Assembly (NCBI GenBank): GCA_021397835.1
Contig: JAJFZO010000724.1
Location: forward strand, 1,959,001 to 2,023,000
Length of the DNA stretch: 64,000 nucleotides
Direction: 5' to 3'
Source: Moringa oleifera
Lineage: Eukaryota; Streptophyta; Magnoliopsida; Brassicales; Moringaceae
Part shown: positions 12,815 to 25,000 of the stretch, in pieces
How the letters are laid out: every line of letters starts with the position of its first letter
Position numbering within the stretch: the stretch's first letter is position 1
Notes under the pieces: model-generated
What the model was told of the DNA's origin: nothing
What the model saw: the letters and a program-made list of their open reading frames with translations, nothing else
Database searches by the model: none
Program-made: the position numbers and the translations under genes

Positions 12815-13012
12815 TTGGCTCATACTAAGCAAATCACTTGCAAGTTCACTGGATGGAAGGCCTTTAGGAAGTAGTTGATTACAAAGGCAGTGAGGAAGTC
12901 GGGACTTGGTACTAGTGGTGTGAAGAAGCCATATAAGTTCAACCATGAGAGTATGATACTGAAGGAAATCAAAAAGTACTAGAAAAGTACTGAGTTATTG
13001 ATTAGGAAGCTA
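12815..13012 (+). pseudogene. Histone H3 processed pseudogene, N-terminal part
   Basis: Reading from 12818 gives a recognisable histone H3 from Ala1 to Leu65 without an intron; 40 of 65 residues match plant H3 by my count. The start codon is TTG (12815-12817). K4, K9, K14, K18, K23, K27, K36 and K37 are all retained, and the E-L-L-I-R-K-L block is intact. Phe at position 41 is the plant H3.1-type residue (H3.3 has Tyr), so the source was probably an H3.1-class gene. Stops at residues 19 and 55 both replace Gln (CAG to TAG). Similarity is lost after Leu65. Histone H3 normally forms the nucleosome core; this copy cannot be translated. Confidence 0.85.
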
Positions 13013-13053
13013 TAAGTATCCATTAGCAGAATAAGATTATAGAGTATTAATTT

Positions 13054-13136
13054 GACATATGAAGATGAAGTGGTTGAATCATCATGCAAAAATGAGACAT
13101 ATGGAAATGAAGTGGCTGATTCATCACAGGTGAATG
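13054..13136. repeat. 42-bp tandem duplication, two copies
   Basis: Units 13054-13095 and 13096-13136 both begin GACATATG and share GAAATGAAGTGG or GAAGATGAAGTGG and a TCATCA block. They lie just downstream of the H3 pseudogene. The period of 42 nt keeps frame, but no coding function is apparent. Confidence 0.6.
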
Positions 13137-13139
13137 TAA

Positions 13140-15580
13140 TTGGGAAGGTATTGAGCATAATCCACCCAATCTCAATTGTTTTAATAACTTCTTTTTTTTT
13201 TTTGAAAAAATGATTATATATGTATGAATTATAAAATATTGATTGTATATAAAGATTCATTGTTTATAAAAAGTACAATAATACCAAAGTTATTTTTTCA
13301 TTATTTGTGAAAAGTAGAAACACCAACATTTGAATTTTTTTTGTTTTGCTTTTACTCTTGGTAATTTTATGTACAAGAAAAAAATTAAATAGCAAAATTT
13401 AAGTTTTATGACAAATTTCTCCAACCGAAGCAAATGATTTGCAAGGAATGCTTAATCTACATTTTATTATTGATAATGGAATTCAAAAACTAAAGTGTAT
13501 TTTTACCCATTATTTTTATAGTCTAGATAGGATTTGGTTCTTAATTTTTTTTAAAAAAAATATGACATTTATTATCAAAAATTAAATGCTTAGAGAAATG
13601 GTTTATTTCATAAGCAATATATTTCTACATGATTGAGTACATAGAAAATCTATTTTCGTTGATTGATATTTTTTATTTTAATATTAATATAAAATTTTAA
13701 AAATAAATAAAAAATTTAACCCATATTTTTATTAAATTGTCAAGTATCTTAATTTTTAAAAAGTTTAATAAAATTTAAGTCATAAAAAATCTATTAATCA
13801 TTAGTTATGTGAATCATTCATTTATTAGAAATCTAAAAAGTGATATGATAAATGCATTGTTATGATAAATTTTCCTGCATACATCATAGCAAATTTATTT
13901 TGTTATCCCATCAAATGATCCAAACATGTGAACATATGGAGTACTAGGAAACTAAGAAAATGAGGTCATTAATAATCAACAGTAAAACTAAATATTCTTT
14001 TTGCTTAACTGAGAAGAAATGATTACAAGAAAAAGGTAAACAAATTTGCAAAAAGAGAAAGAAAAATTAGTGCATATAATAATAGTTCAAGACCTATGAC
14101 AAGGATATAAAGGTTAAAAGATATGAATCAAAACTTCGGAAGAATAAGTAAAGTCATACATTCCCACCAACAGTATTATGTTAAACAATAATGGCAAATT
14201 ACTGATACATTTACCTAAGTATTCATAAACAAAACAATCTTGAGAACAAGTAATTATGGCAGCCTTACACAATGTCAAGCAAAGGAGCAGTTTGATAGGC
14301 TTCCTTAATAATGCGGTTTATCTTTTTTTTTTTTTTTTGACATAATTTCAGCAACAAAAGAAACCCATACTGCATCATAACTGCACCTAAGGGTCCTATT
14401 AAATCTAAAACTTGGGTTTTTGTTATCGTTATAATCCCAGGTTCTATTAATAATTAGCCCATCAAATTGGACCTAGCAAACCAACCAAGAAAGAAACCAA
14501 AACATCCACTTTAAGTATAGCTAAACATCAAATAAAATTCAATATCATCAAACAATTGCATTCATCTATCCACCAATACATTATACTTGCAAATTTCTTT
14601 CCAAAGCTACCTAATTATCATCTCAACAAAGTTATTAATAGATGTAGTTATCTTGCTTGCTAACAATTCCATGAAGACTAACAACTAGCAAAACATACTT
14701 CTTTTATATTATTGACAACGTTTTTCATAAATTTGAAAAACCACATAATATGAAGCAACTTTCCAAATCAGTAATTCCTTTCAATCATCATCCTCATTTC
14801 ACTTAAATCACTGGGTCAAACACATGAAATTTAGGTTCCCCATCATTCACTATGAAACTTAATTGCAATTACAGAAAAACTCTATAAAATGTACTTGTAT
14901 ATTTAAGCTTGGTATTCAAAATCTAAGTTGATTCAATTTTACATAAACTAGGTTAAGTAGCTCATTCAAGTTCATAATTGTGACATTCAAAAACTAGAAT
15001 TATGTATGTATGTGTATGTATAAAAACCATAAAAAGAAAGTTGTCTGTTCACTTCCAAATTTTCGATAATTATTAAAAAAAGAGATCATTGTCTAAAAGC
15101 TCAAATAAATTAATCTTATATTTTTGCATTAAAACATTTCAAATATGCAGAACACTCACTTATGTGGAAGTCACATATAAAACTGAGATTTTTTAAAATA
15201 TACTACTTCATCTTAGCAATGCAAACCTCAAACTGCAATCTCCATGGTATGGAACAATATCTATAACCCCAATATGCACTTACTTTGTTCATGAATAAAA
15301 GACCACTATTAAGCAATTCATTAAGCATTATTGAATTAAAAAAATAAAGATAAATATGTTGCTCATACGTGAGATGTAGTTCTTTAACTAAGAATCATAA
15401 CCATTGAATACTTTGGATATCATATTTATTTATATGAAAAATAGCAAATTCATATCATATAATCCATATAGATCAAAGTAATAACATTCAACAAAAAATT
15501 ACAAAAACAACTTTAACACATTTGAGTTTTTGGAGCTCATGTAAAGCAAGAAAACAGAAAGGCAACATGATCATGATATT
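13140..15580. other. Intergenic AT-rich, no gene recognised
   Basis: About 2.4 kb with no supported gene. The right part may include the 3' flank of the MULE pseudogene. A T-run at 14323-14338 is the only low-complexity feature of note. Confidence 0.3.
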
Positions 15581-15589
15581 GAAGCTCAT

Positions 15590-17300
15590 GGTGCATTCTT
15601 TTATTGGAGAGGAACATGTACTTTGTATCTTTTATGATTGTGATCATGCATACCATATTTTTGGCATTTTTTAGTGACATGACCTTCAATGCTCGATAGA
15701 GTTTGTTTCTTCTTAATTCGTCTAGATGTCTTGCGAGTTTTTGGTGAAAAAACAACTTTGCATCACACATCATCAGGTACTTTCAGTCTTCACTGTGTTT
15801 AACAAGATATATAGATTTTGCATATACCATAGATAATAAGCTTACAAAATAATAATGACAACATAATAAGTATATCGAAATGTGACAATGTCTACATGCA
15901 GCTAATGCATGTGTACAAAAGAGTTTGTCAAAGATCAAAGTTTCCACATGTATATGTCTTTGTAGTTAAGTTAACTATGCCATTTAAGTTCTCATCATGG
16001 ACCTCCAACTTAAATAAATTAATTGGTTTGACGTTGTAATACGTAGATTTTGATACCTATGATGAATCTCATTTCAACCAATTCAATCAAGTATGTTGCC
16101 ATCTTGATGGCTTTCTAACTCCTCTCAAAAAACCAACTTTGTATTAAACCTTTATCAACCAATCATGCAATAGACTTTCTACTTTTAGTAATATTAGTAG
16201 TTATGATGTTGTGTCACCTACCATCTAAATATGCATGAGCCGACTTTACAACTCCTATAACCTCTAAAATATCTAAGCATAGTTATGATTAATACTATTG
16301 ATTTATTCCATCAAGTGCTAAATTTTGGACATGCGATAAGCTTTGGCTACAAAATAGAACAATGATAGTATAGTATAATGCCTAAATCTCGTTATTATAT
16401 TTTGGCTCAAGTAGTACATGCATATCCCATGAATAACTGTAGGGAATACATTTCAAATAACTTTCTTAATACTTATATTGCGAGCAAGTGATTTAGAAAT
16501 ACCAATAACTCTTGTGAGCTTGGCAAGAACCATTCTCAAGAAGTATCATTTTTTTGAATTAGTAACACTACAGGTTATGGGGTATATCTAATTATTCACA
16601 TCTTTTCCAATTGCTACAAATAAGGTACTAAGATATTTACTTTTTCAAAATGTTCCATCAATGGCTATCACAAGCTTGATAAATAAATAAAACCCTTTGA
16701 TGCATGTTTTAATTGACATAAATAAGTATTTCAAGTAACTGTTACCATCTGTCTCTATATGAATCGGGATACTTAGATTTTTAGCTTCTGACACATCACA
16801 AAATGTGATGGAAGAATAACATATATGATTAATCTAGACTTCTTCATATTAGAGTCAAAGAACTTTCTTTAGCCTTATATGCTTCGTCATAGCTAATGTT
16901 AACATCATATTTTTTTTATATCTTCTAGGATGACTCTTGGTCTATAATCTAACTCGTGCATACTTTGATTGAATACACTATTTGATTATCCAACTATTTG
17001 CTTGGCGATAATCATGATGAAGAATTTTTTATGAGCAGGTATGAGCATTAATTACGTTATTAACTATAAAAAAGAGTTACATGGAAGCAATTTAGTAGCT
17101 CTTAATCGCCATTTACATGAATTGCCAATGCACTTGGTTACAAATAAATCTTTTAAAGATTTCTTCACATAGAACTCAAAATTCCTTCTCATTGCAAATA
17201 AACTCAAATATTTACACAAATTTATTTACTAAAGAAAACTTGCCCTTTTTAATCATATCAAACGATAAGGTCTTACTACCACATGTAGAATTTTAGCTGC
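15590..17300 (-). pseudogene. Mutator-like (MULE/MuDR) transposase
   Basis: Read on the minus strand with frameshifts and stops, the domains appear in MuDR order. An N-terminal DBD_Tnp_Mut-like segment lies near 17080-17200 (F-E-F-Y-V-K-K-S, then C-K-W-R-L-R-A-T-K-L). A linker at about 16850-17030 carries an R-P-R-V-I-L-E-D-I-type motif. The DDE core lies at about 16300-16680, with A-I-D-G-T-F, then F-V-A-I-G-K-D and I-Y-P-I, then H-G-I-C-M-Y and L-S-Q-N. A SWIM zinc-finger remnant is at about 15890-15960 and a C-terminal knuckle remnant at about 15590-15660. Such transposases cut and paste MULEs. Many stops are present, so it is inactive. Terminal inverted repeats were not located. Confidence 0.85.
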
Positions 17301-17879
17301 CACTAAATTTTATAATTGGAGCAATTGATTCATGATAACTTTCAGATACCTATACAGGTTCATCATTATCATTTAAATTATGTTCATTATCTTTTCCACT
17401 CTTAGTTTCTTTAGGTCCCATTATATGCACAAACTATTCTTTATTGTATATTGTATCATCAGGCTCATTAATCTTTTAATTTTAGCTCACTTGCTCTTAC
17501 TCTTATATATGAGGTTGTGGATAAGTAAGGTATGATTCAGTCACAACACAAAAGTGTCATACATTTCCATGCATTGTTGTACAAGATGAAACCCTTAACT
17601 AATTGTCATTTTCTACCTTAAACACTAGCATCCCAATCTTTGTCTCACATCTAATTGATATGCTAATCTTATATATTCTATGATCAATGTTCAAGTTTTA
17701 ATACAAATAATGCAACAAATACTGGTATATGCAACAACTTGAAATTATGCGTTGTTGAGCAAAATTTATTTCCTTTATCATTATCAATCCATTGGTTTCC
17801 ATATCAATCACAAATGAATATAGTTGGCATGTTACAAATAATCGTAATAAATAAAAAATTATTATGCATTCAAACAATA

Positions 17880-18215
17880 TAAAAATAACAATAATCGATA
17901 AATAAATAAATGATATATAAAAGGTTAATATATAAGTGATCGATATAAAATAATTCAATATATACATGATCAATATATAAACATTGATAAATAAAGAATT
18001 AACAAATGAACAATTGATATGTAAATAGTCTATAAATAAATAATCGACAAATAAGCAATCGATAAATAACATTATCGACAATCAACAGATAAAAAGTCGA
18101 TAAATAAATAACTAATAGATAAGTAGTTGATATATAAATGGTTAACAGATTAACAATTGATAAATCATTAATTAACAAATAAACGATCAATAGATAAACA
18201 GTCGATATGTAATTC
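17880..18215. repeat. Degenerate ~15-nt tandem array (ATAAATAA..ATCG)
   Basis: Roughly 20 head-to-tail units of 14-16 nt, each an ATAAATAA-like half and an ATCG, ATTG or GTCG half. Because the period is close to five codons, both overlapping minus-strand open segments here (17698-18081 and 17999-18190) translate into a repeating hydrophobic pentapeptide-like pattern. They are products of the repeat rather than genes. The array lies directly upstream of the MULE transposase pseudogene. Confidence 0.7.
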
Positions 18216-18219
18216 TAGT

Positions 18220-18700
18220 ATATCAACTATTTGTTTCAAGTATATGAACTTTGAAATCTTATAAAATAGTTAAGATATAAAATTAAAACTGATAATTACA
18301 ATAAAATATATCTCAATATCCATTTTAAGGTTTTAATTAAATATTATAATAACTAAAAAAAAGTTAAAAGTAAAGTATGTAAAATATCTGAATTTGATGA
18401 ACTTGAATATTTAGTCATTCTATTAGAAAGAAAGGATCAACGGTTTCAAATTAAAATTTTGAATCTTTATATGTGCATGTTAGAAACTTTAAATAAAATA
18501 ATAAAATCAGATATAAAAAATTGATTTGAATCTAATAAAAGGAAAGAAAATTTATATATAAAAATAATTAAGTGTTCTTCATAATTAAAAAGTTTAAAAT
18601 TAAAATTAAATTTCATTAATCACTTAAATTTTAAGTTTTTAAAATAACTTACCTTGAGAAAAATGGATTGGAATTAATTTTTTTTTTTTAAAAGAAAACC
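18220..18700. other. AT-rich spacer upstream of the Nudix gene
   Basis: Very AT-rich and without open frames. Composition rises sharply in GC at about 18700, where the proximal promoter of the Nudix gene appears to start. Confidence 0.3.
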
Positions 18701-18850
18701 CAGATGAGAACTGCCGGGCAAGTGGATCGAGGTCCACTAGCGGCAGCTACTTGGCTCCTTTTTTCTATTACCTCCACAGTGGGCTTCTCCTTGTGGCATT
18801 CTCCTGTTCACAAGTTGTTGTATTCGGGTCTATACACTGACATGTGGCTC

Positions 18851-18860
18851 ATATTTATAG
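18851..18860 (+). promoter_or_regulatory. Candidate TATA box of the Nudix gene
   Basis: ATATTTATAG lies about 230 bp upstream of the preferred start codon. That would allow a 5' UTR of about 200 nt. It is the only good TATA-like match in the GC-richer 18700-19080 stretch. Confidence 0.35.
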
Positions 18861-19078
18861 GAAGAAGCTGGAAATCTGTGAGACACGGTGATCCAATCCC
18901 TCAGATAGAAAGCCTCTATCTGAGCAGGAGATGAGAGTGACATCAAATGACTCGGAGCTAAACTAGCCCGACTGGATGCCGGATCCCATTTGCATCAGCA
19001 GCTACACAGCCATCATCTGGATAAACCCATTTCGCCATTTGATAGTAACTTCCTGGTTCAATCCCATTAAAATTTTGA

Positions 19079-22000
19079 ATGCGTATAATGCTTAAAGCCA
19101 TACAGACTCTGGGTTCATCTTCTGGTCTTGTCTCACAGACACTGAAGAAGCCCCATAACCCCAGTGTTGCCTTTATCTCTGTTTCTACCAGACCATTATC
19201 TCCATTGTGTTCTTCCATCAGTAGAAACACGTCAACTTCGGTGCTCTTCTCGGCTTTTTCCACACGAAGAACTCATTGTTTCCGAGCGATTCGAGTACAC
19301 ATGACGCTATCTGAGTCAGACCAAGACGGGAGTTCTCCTTCTCAATCTGCCTTTTCATCGGCATCTGTTCAGTCAGTTGTGAGTGTACTTTGCTAGCTGA
19401 GTTGTATAACATCTCTTTTGGCTTTACTAGAGTGAAATTTGAAGTTCTAGTTTTGTTTACAGCCCGTGGCAGGGGGTTTTCGCCCTAACGAATTTTGTTT
19501 CTAATTTAGTGCTAAATTGTTTGACTAATTGCAATCTTGGGTTATTAGTATTGCCATGTCTAATGGCATTATGATTGGGGTTTGCTGGTGGATTGGATGT
19601 CTTTTTGTTTAGATTGGGTAGGTTATTTATCACTCAGATTGGCCGAGAATAGTTCAATTTTGATAAATTTGTCTTCCAATTAGTGAAATGAGTGTTTTAT
19701 CCTTGAGTTTGCCTTCTTTTTTAGAATAAGAAAAGAAATTTCATAGCAATGTACTTTTTCTGTTCATGCTGATTTGCTAATGGGTTGATAAGAGTAGAGA
19801 AAAACAAGCTTTTTGACCCTGTGTTAAGCATAGCATTGACATGTTCTATGAAATCTTTTGTAATAGAAGTGAATTCTAATTCTCATCGTTTACGAATGTG
19901 ATATACTGTTGAGTCGCTTAATTTCCACTGATTGAACATTTCTTGCTCTTTTTCTATTCTTTTATCCCCCTTCATTTGACATATAAAACTCATTCATAAT
20001 TCCTATATGTGAGGACATCAAAGTATGCTGAAACTTCAAAAAATCAAGAAGGAATGAAAGATTCTATGTGATCTTACATTAGCCGAAGTGAGACTTCTAT
20101 GCAACATAATTGTTCCAGTCAAAAAAATAGTTGGTAAAGGAACAGACGGACTTCTTACTGTGCTCAAAATTAGTTCATTTCATCTGCATGATTTTCTTAC
20201 ACAATGATGCATATTGGAATTTAGGCTTATCAGCTACATATCTCGTACCCATGTCCATGGCAGATCAATCTGGAAACAGCTTCTTTGTTGCTCTTGAAGC
20301 AACTCTGTGATGCATGTCATTTTGTCAATAGATTGACCACTATGTTGGCTGTTGATTCTGATCCACTTTTTTCCTGAAAGGATTTTATGCCTTCCCATTT
20401 CTTTGATTTTGTGTACCAAGATTATGATTTAACATCAGAAAGGATCCTCTGTTCTTCTATGTCTGAAGAGGCAGAGATGTCAATTTAAAAACAGCTGCTT
20501 TTTTTAAAAAAAAAAAAGAAAAAAAGAAATAGAAGCCAATTTTGAAATTTTTCCTCTCCAAGAATCAGAGATATTTATTTCACAGATCCCAGTGCTTACA
20601 ACTTTCTTTTCTGTGAGAAACTTATGTTGCATGGTTATAATGATTCTTAGCTGCGCTGGTAGTCTGTGTAGTTTTAGAAAGAAGATGGTAGTAGACTAAA
20701 TCTGTTGATAAAGGTATGAATGGAGCAGTGTATCCTTGCTTCTGCATAAGTTTTTATATAAGGTTAGTGTTCAGAAAATATTTTTCTTGGATAAATACCT
20801 TTTGTTTATGCCCATGTTGCTTTGCAGGGCAATGTTCGTAAGATCAATTTCTGCCAGTGGTGTGGTGGCCCAACCAAGCATGAGATACCAAATGGAGAGG
20901 AGAAGATAAGAGCTATTTGCATGCACTGTGGAAAAATTGCCTATCAAAACCCAAAAATGGTCTGGTTGTTATGGCTCTTCTTGTTCCTTTCTTCAATTGC
21001 ATATGTCAGTCTAACATAATTGGAGTGACTTTTGGTCTTTGCATTATGAGTTGCCTCTTTTATTGCATCTGGGAATGGCTATAGAAAATGAATGAAATGA
21101 TGGGCTTTATGTTCCTGTTAATCTACTGCCCTTGGCATATTGATGGATCAAGACAGGTTCATCTCTTCAGCTTGTTCTTAAAAACAAGGATATGTCAGGT
21201 TGCTGGTTGATTTGTGTGATCTCCACTATAATGTCCAAATACTTTATCATTTCTCCTAACTACTCTAGTAACTATTTGTATGGAAATATCCTCTTCTCTG
21301 ATTTTCTTACCTTCTGCAGTATGAATATATAAACACCACTTTTGATCTTTTGTAGGAAAATTGACAGATTGCTATTAACTATAATAAATAGAAATTATTA
21401 GGAAAGAATATTGGATATCCCTACAAATCAAGACCTAATTAACCAGAATTTTCAACAAATCAGTCTCTAATTATACCAGGATCTTCACAATTTGAATACG
21501 TTGAGGCTCTCTTTTTGGGATGAAAGTTTTGAAGATGGGACATCTATGCCACTTTTTACCTTGTGCCCTTTCTTCGTTGTATTTACAATATCTTGTGACT
21601 TTTAAAATGTAATTTTGAAAACTTAGATGTCTTCTTCGTTTGAACTAATGAGTCAAATTTATATTCTTTGGGAACGGGTTTGGAACTTCAAATTCTTTAC
21701 GTTTCTTTATTTGCACTTCATTTTAACACCAGTGAGATAACCGAAAATCACTTCGTAGGTGTTTCTTTTTCTTTCTTTAGGCGCAAACCCTTAATACCTA
21801 ACTTTTGTTTGCTTATTTTGCATGACCAAATCTCTAAAATTGTTCTAGTAATCTTCATCTCTTTATTTACTTAAATTAATTTCCATAATCAAGTTATTGG
21901 TGGCAAAACATTAGAGGTGCAATTTCCACTTTTTTGAGAATATACAAAGGAGTTAAGTGATGTTACATTGGCTAGGCATCTCCATTGGGTTATGTGGACC

Positions 22001-25000
22001 ATTCATATAGATGTACCTTAATTCAACTTTCTCTTTCTTATTTTTTTGTGCCAATCATGAAAGACGAGAAAGTGTATTAGAAGAAGATTAGTATGCCGCT
22101 AGCCTCATCTTACCTATTAAGACATTAAAAGTAGGTTAAGGCTGATGTTTAAAGGAGTGGGGTGCCTTAATGTTATGTGTTCATTTGCTGATGATACCAT
22201 CATATTTTATGGCATTGATGAGGATTAGTTAGTGCTTTTGAGATGTATACTACTTGGGTCTAAGGCGTTGTTGGGATGGAGAGTGAACTTGGGAAAAAGC
22301 ATGCTCATTCCCATTGGAGAGGGGACGGATGGTACAGGGTTGGTTAGTGTGCTACAGTGTAGGATGGGAACTCTCCCTTTCAGTAGCTGGAATTGTCATT
22401 GGGAGCTAGACACAAGGAAAAAAACTATATGAAATTTTGTTGTAGAGTGCTTTGAGAGCAAATTGGTGGGATGGAATAGGTTGTGCTTGTCTTAGGGCGG
22501 CAGGATGGCTTTGATAAAGGGCACACTCTAGAGTCTACTTGTGTACTTAGTGTCTCTATTCCTTGTCTTGCGTGAGGTGGTGGCTAGATTGGAGAAGCTA
22601 CAAAGGTAGTTCTTTTGGGGTAGTTTGGGGGATGACTTTAAATATCATTTGGTTGGTTGGAGAACAGTCCAAAAGGCTTATGGACAGAGTAGGCCTGGGC
22701 AATGCCTCTATGGGTGTTGAGTGTATCATTGTTGCGAAATGATTGTGGAGAGGCACAATCTTTGGAGAAAGGTTTTGGAGGCTAAGTATGGGTGGATGAT
22801 GGAGGTTGGTAACGGTGGCAGGGAGGGGGTTGTATGGTGGTGGGTTTTTGGAAGGCAATATGGAATGTTTGGGTTGAGGCAGAACCATGGCTGGATTTTA
22901 GGGTGTGGAGGGACTATTTTGTGAGGTTCTAGTGAAACTATTCAAGTTTATTTGGATTGGCGCGTTATAAGGAGGCATGGGTGAGTGATCATGTGGGGAA
23001 GGTTGACGGATAAGGTGTCATGGGAGGTGAGCTTTAGGAAGGAGGCGCAGGATTAGGAGGTGGATATGTTTGGGAGATTATTTGAGAGGATTTATGCAGT
23101 CAGACCTGATATTGAGAGAGACGATGTTGTTGTGTGGAGGGAGGATTCTAGAAAGAAGTACTTAGTTAAATCTTTTTCTAGGGTGTTGGAGAGTTTGCAG
23201 CAACAAAGAGTGAGGCAAAGGTTCCCATGGGAACTAATATGGAAGGTCAAGGCCCCTTCTAAGGTGGCTTTCTTTACTTTATGAGGTGGCATCAGGCAAA
23301 CCATTACAAAAAAAGGGGAAGGTTGTATTAAATAGATGCTTTCTTTGTAAGATGCAAGGGGAGTTAGTCAACCGTATTCTACTATGGTGCAGTTGGTCCA
23401 CCGATATTTGGGATAGTGCACTTTCAGTCTTGAGGCTGCAGTAGTTTAGTTGTGGAGGAGTTGGAATCTGGAAGTGTATCCATGTGTCTAAAGCCATGAG
23501 GAAAATTATGGCTCTAATCTGCTAAACTATTTTTTAGATGGAGTGGAGAGAGAGGACTAGAAGGCCTTTTAAGGGCTGGAAACTCCACTCGCATTGATCA
23601 AGGATGGATGGGGACTGCTATTAAATTTTTGAGTGACGGGTAAATATGATGTAAATGGACTAGATATGAAGGAGTTTTCAGAACTCTCTATCTAACTAAC
23701 TAACCAACTAACTGTACAGAGCAGCACCAACTTGGTGCTCAATACATACTAATAATATTATTTGTTTCTGATTAAAAAAAAATGCTGCCCACGAGATACC
23801 CTAAAATAGTGTGAGCTGAAGATGCTAAAGATGGGAATCATTGAGTGGATAAGACAAATAATTTAATAGAAGGTGGTTTATTGTATCATTATTCTGATGA
23901 AGACAATTCATATTTGAAGTAAAGGCTAAAAGGCTGCACAAGGCTTTGTTTTAGCTATCCCATTAGTTTGTGGAGGATGCAATAGCAAATACTTCTTTAT
24001 TTATTATCCTTTAGGTCTACTTTGACAACACAAAAGCTTGTTGAGGATTATTTATAATGCATTGTCTTCTTAATTATGGTCTTCATTACACTAGCTTTCA
24101 AGGAGCAATTACTATATTATAAGTGTCATACCATTGTGCTTGAATTTGTTTGAAAATTATTGCAGGTTGTGGGTTGCCTCATTGAGCATGATAGAAAGGT
24201 CCTATTGTGCAAGCGCAATATTCAACCATCTCATGGTCTCTGGTATTTATGCCCGCAATTGGACTTTTGATCTTGGGAAAACATGAAAAGCCATTTTTCT
24301 TTCTTGTTAATGTTCTTCTTCAGTCATTTCCGACTGAAGGATTTAGGAAATATGCACTTACAATGTGATTTATAGATACAAGCAGTTTCTTGTTTATTTG
24401 GTGCTTGCTTCAAATAATGGGGTGGTATTGACGTAGGACTCTTCCTGCTGGTTATATGGAAATTGGAGAGTCAGCTGCTGAAGGAGCAATCAGAGAGACT
24501 TGGGAAGAGGCAGGGGCTGAAGTGGAAGTATTGGCACCCTTTGCACAATTGGACATTCCTCTTATTGGCCAAGTAAGACAGAAGTGCTGTTGTACTGATC
24601 TTACAATTTATTATCCAAGCATCTGATAATTTATTGCAATTCTCTGGAGCAGACTTACATTATATTCTTAGCAAAGCTGAAGAAGCCCCAGTTCTCACCC
24701 GGTCCAGAATCATCGGAGTGCCGTCTTTTTGCTCTGGATGATATACCTTTTGATTCTCTGGCATTTTCATCCATTCTAGTAACCTTAAATTTGGTAAGAA
24801 CCCAAACCAAAAAATGAAACATATTGCCTTTGTTCAGATATTTATCATTTTGTATATGCTATGTCATGGTTCCCTTCTCCCTCTGATTGTAGTACATTGA
24901 AGATGTCAAAAATGGAAGGCCAAAGTTTCACTATGGTACCATCAAGAAAAGGTGTGTTCTCTTTGTCCTTCTTCCAAGCATTTAGAAGTTTCATGAAATT

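Noticed and set aside
12979..13260. 93-residue minus-strand open segment across the H3 pseudogene end
   Set aside because: Antisense to the recognisable H3 remnant and its 42-bp duplication; no domain.
17698..18190. Two hydrophobic minus-strand open segments resembling membrane proteins
   Set aside because: They arise from the degenerate 15-nt array, whose period keeps frames open.
18704..18934. 76-residue open segment upstream of NUDT23
   Set aside because: Overlaps the likely core promoter and TATA site; no domain and no in-phase splice to the gene.
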